From Cordia subcordata (lineage: Eukaryota; Streptophyta; Magnoliopsida; Boraginales; Cordiaceae): a DNA stretch of 64,000 bases. The notes beneath the pieces are model-generated. The model did not search any database and was not told the DNA's origin. It saw only the letters and a list, made by a program, of their open reading frames with translations. Made by a program: the position numbers and the translations under genes. This document shows positions 62,561-64,000 of this stretch, piece after piece. How positions within the stretch are numbered: the stretch's first letter is position 1; each line of letters opens with the position of its first letter. The stretch spans positions 8,302,501 through 8,366,500 of the forward strand of contig JAPTOF010000006.1 in assembly GCA_028554755.1 (NCBI GenBank). Direction: 5' to 3'.

Positions 62561-62632
62561 GGTCCCATGGTCTAGTGGTCAGGACAATGGACTGTGAATT
62601 CAGTAACCCGAGTTCAAACCTTGGTGAGACCT
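62561..62632 (+). tRNA. tRNA-Gln-like gene with anticodon GTG (His); possible pseudogene
   Basis: The 72-bp sequence folds as a cloverleaf: acceptor GGTCCCA/TGAGACC (one C-A mismatch), D stem GTCT/GGAC, anticodon stem ATGGA/TTCAG (outermost pair mismatched, one G-T), loop CTGTGAA with anticodon GTG at 62594-62596, and T stem CCGAG/CTTGG with loop TTCAAAC. The body is that of plant nuclear tRNA-Gln (GGTCCCATGGTCTAGTGGT), not tRNA-His. It has internal A and B boxes (the latter AGTTCAAACC) and an oligo-T downstream. A functional tRNA-Gln would have CTG or TTG here. Confidence 0.7.
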
Positions 62633-62635
62633 TTC

Positions 62636-62649
62636 TTTTTTTTTTTTTA
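62636..62649 (+). terminator. RNA polymerase III oligo-T terminator
   Basis: The T run directly after the tRNA-like gene (62636-62649, 14 Ts) is well above the four needed for Pol III termination. Confidence 0.6.
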
Positions 62650-63281
62650 ATTTTTGAGTTTCAAAGCTTTGTTTCTGGCATAGTACGCTTGGTTTTAACT
62701 TTTAATTGGGTTTAATTTATATATCTTGTTTGGGTAAAAAAATTTTAACGAAAAAAGCATGATAAAGATTATCATTTTTCCGATGGGGAATGAAATAGAA
62801 GGGAAGATTTAATGTACAAATTGATTTTTATATTATTTTCTTATTTTATGTACATTTTTAGAAAATAAATGGTAGTTAAGAAATTGGAGAAAGGTTTTTT
62901 ATGTATTCTTTTGTGAGAAGAGAACGAGAGAATTTTTTTTGCTATATGGTTCAAATCGTAGATCGAGAAATTTACTCATATTCCATAAAGGAGCCGAATG
63001 AAACCTTTAGATGCTGGAAATTTCATGCGCAGACTTGGAAGAAAATTTGAAGAACGGCGAAAAAAATGAAAAGTGTGTTAAAAGAGTGAAATATATATAT
63101 ATATATATGTATATATGTATATATACGCACGTACATATGTATATTAAAAGAGAATAGCCTTTGCATACATTTTAATACCGTTAATATAATAAACAAATAT
63201 ACTAATATCATGAGCCAATGGTTCAACAAAAATAAAAAGTGTTGAAGGGTGCACTGCATGAAGGTGAAGGTGTAGGCATTT

Positions 63282-63507
63282 GGAGCTTGTTTGGATTGAT
63301 TTTTTAATAAAAAAAATATTTTTTTTTGGAAAAAAATACATATTATTTTTGCAATAAATATTTAAATTAGATTTCAAATAAGTTGAAATAAAAAAAATAC
63401 TCTTTTGAAGCTTTTTTCAAAAATAAAAGTTTTTAACTTCTCAAAAAAATACTCTTTCAAAAATTAAAATATATATATTTAAAAAAAAAATCAACTCAAA
63501 TGAACCC
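63282..63507. mobile_element. Harbinger/Tourist-type MITE copy
   Basis: The left end GGAGCTTGTTTGGATTGATT is inverted in the right end ATCAACTCAAATGAACCC, followed by TTA. The interior (TTTTGCAATAAATATTTAAATTAG) matches other copies. Confidence 0.65.
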
Positions 63508-63839
63508 TTAACCACGTTGCTAGTTTAGACAAGGACTACATGGCTTGGATCAATCATTCAACCAGATGTGAAACATTGGTTAACAATCACAAACAGTCCC
63601 ATCTCCCCAAACAATAAATAAATGCAGTATCTCATTATTAAAATCTTGATAATCTCAATCCCCACGTCTATTCATTTCAGCACATCGCGTAATCAACTCC
63701 AAAAGATTTAAGACTCCTTTTGTTTCTTGATTTTTTGATGTTTGGTTGTTAAAAATAAAAAAGTCAAAGAAATTTTTTTTTTGATTAATAAAAAATAAGG
63801 TGAATTTTCAAGAATATATATATATATATTTAAAACAAG

Positions 63840-64000
63840 AAAATATTTTCCACACACTTATCATATCACACCTCCATAGCCTCCCTAACTCATTCTTCGC
63901 CCCTGTGGCCCCAAGGCCCACTAACCCCTTGACCTTGGCGCCTAGGCCCGTTGCCCCCGACTCCCAACTACTTGGCCCTGACACCCCCTTGGCCCCAGTG
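63840..64000. other. C-rich low-complexity sequence at the right edge
   Basis: Composition shifts abruptly from AT-rich to C-rich with repeated blocks such as GGCCCCAAGGCCC, CCCCTTGACC, TTGGCCC, TTGGCCCC. It could be the start of a minisatellite or a repeat that continues beyond the window. Confidence 0.5.

Noticed and set aside
1..64000. CRISPR arrays, operons, phage or bacterial defence systems
   Set aside because: None is expected or seen: the spliced genes, plant transposons and base composition show nuclear plant DNA.

Overview
This is AT-rich nuclear DNA from a flowering plant, most likely a eudicot. The evidence is GT-AG spliced genes of plant families (a katanin p80 subunit, a GID8 homologue and several plant-only small proteins), a miniature LTR retrotransposon, Harbinger-type MITEs, and fragments resembling plastid DNA and LINEs. 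The species cannot be named from the sequence alone.

Five protein-coding genes can be supported. On the minus strand, 3.2-18.35 kb holds a 17-exon KTN80 gene (katanin p80 subunit: WD40 propeller, linker, con80 domain) that fills the left quarter of the window. At 24.77-25.64 kb (+) is a single-exon gene for a basic Ser/Arg/Pro-rich protein with a lipidation-type Met-Gly-Cys-Cys N terminus. At 30.85-32.90 kb (-) is a two-exon gene for a 156-aa single-pass membrane protein. At 50.71-50.97 kb (+) is a very small single-exon gene. At 52.3-58.46 kb (-) is a six-exon GID8 gene (LisH/CTLH subunit of the GID/CTLH ubiquitin ligase). The genes look like unrelated neighbours: each would have its own promoter, and no shared pathway is apparent.

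The KTN80 gene is remarkable in its introns and its coding sequence. Intron 10 carries a complete 439-bp TRIM retrotransposon with a perfect 5-bp target duplication. Other introns hold a MULE-like element, a palindromic MITE and a probable copia-type solo LTR. Exon 10 contains an in-frame 351-bp tandem duplication. Two positions, one in WD40 exon 4 and one in the last exon, each lack a single G relative to the reading frame expected for the family. They are either assembly errors or real lesions.

The rest is intergenic. 18.5-24.7 kb has LINE fragments and MITEs. 25.7-30.8 kb has a cluster of TTA-flanked MITEs. 33-50 kb is a gene-free, very AT-rich tract with CACTA-like tandem repeats, a plastid-like insert with a broken trnT, several tandem repeats and a 2.1-kb foldback element. 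51.2-51.8 kb is a minisatellite. 59-64 kb has a LINE RNase H relic and a tRNA-Gln-like gene whose anticodon reads GTG (His). I found no new biochemical system. The most unusual items are the tRNA-like locus, the foldback element and the rebuilt KTN80 linker.
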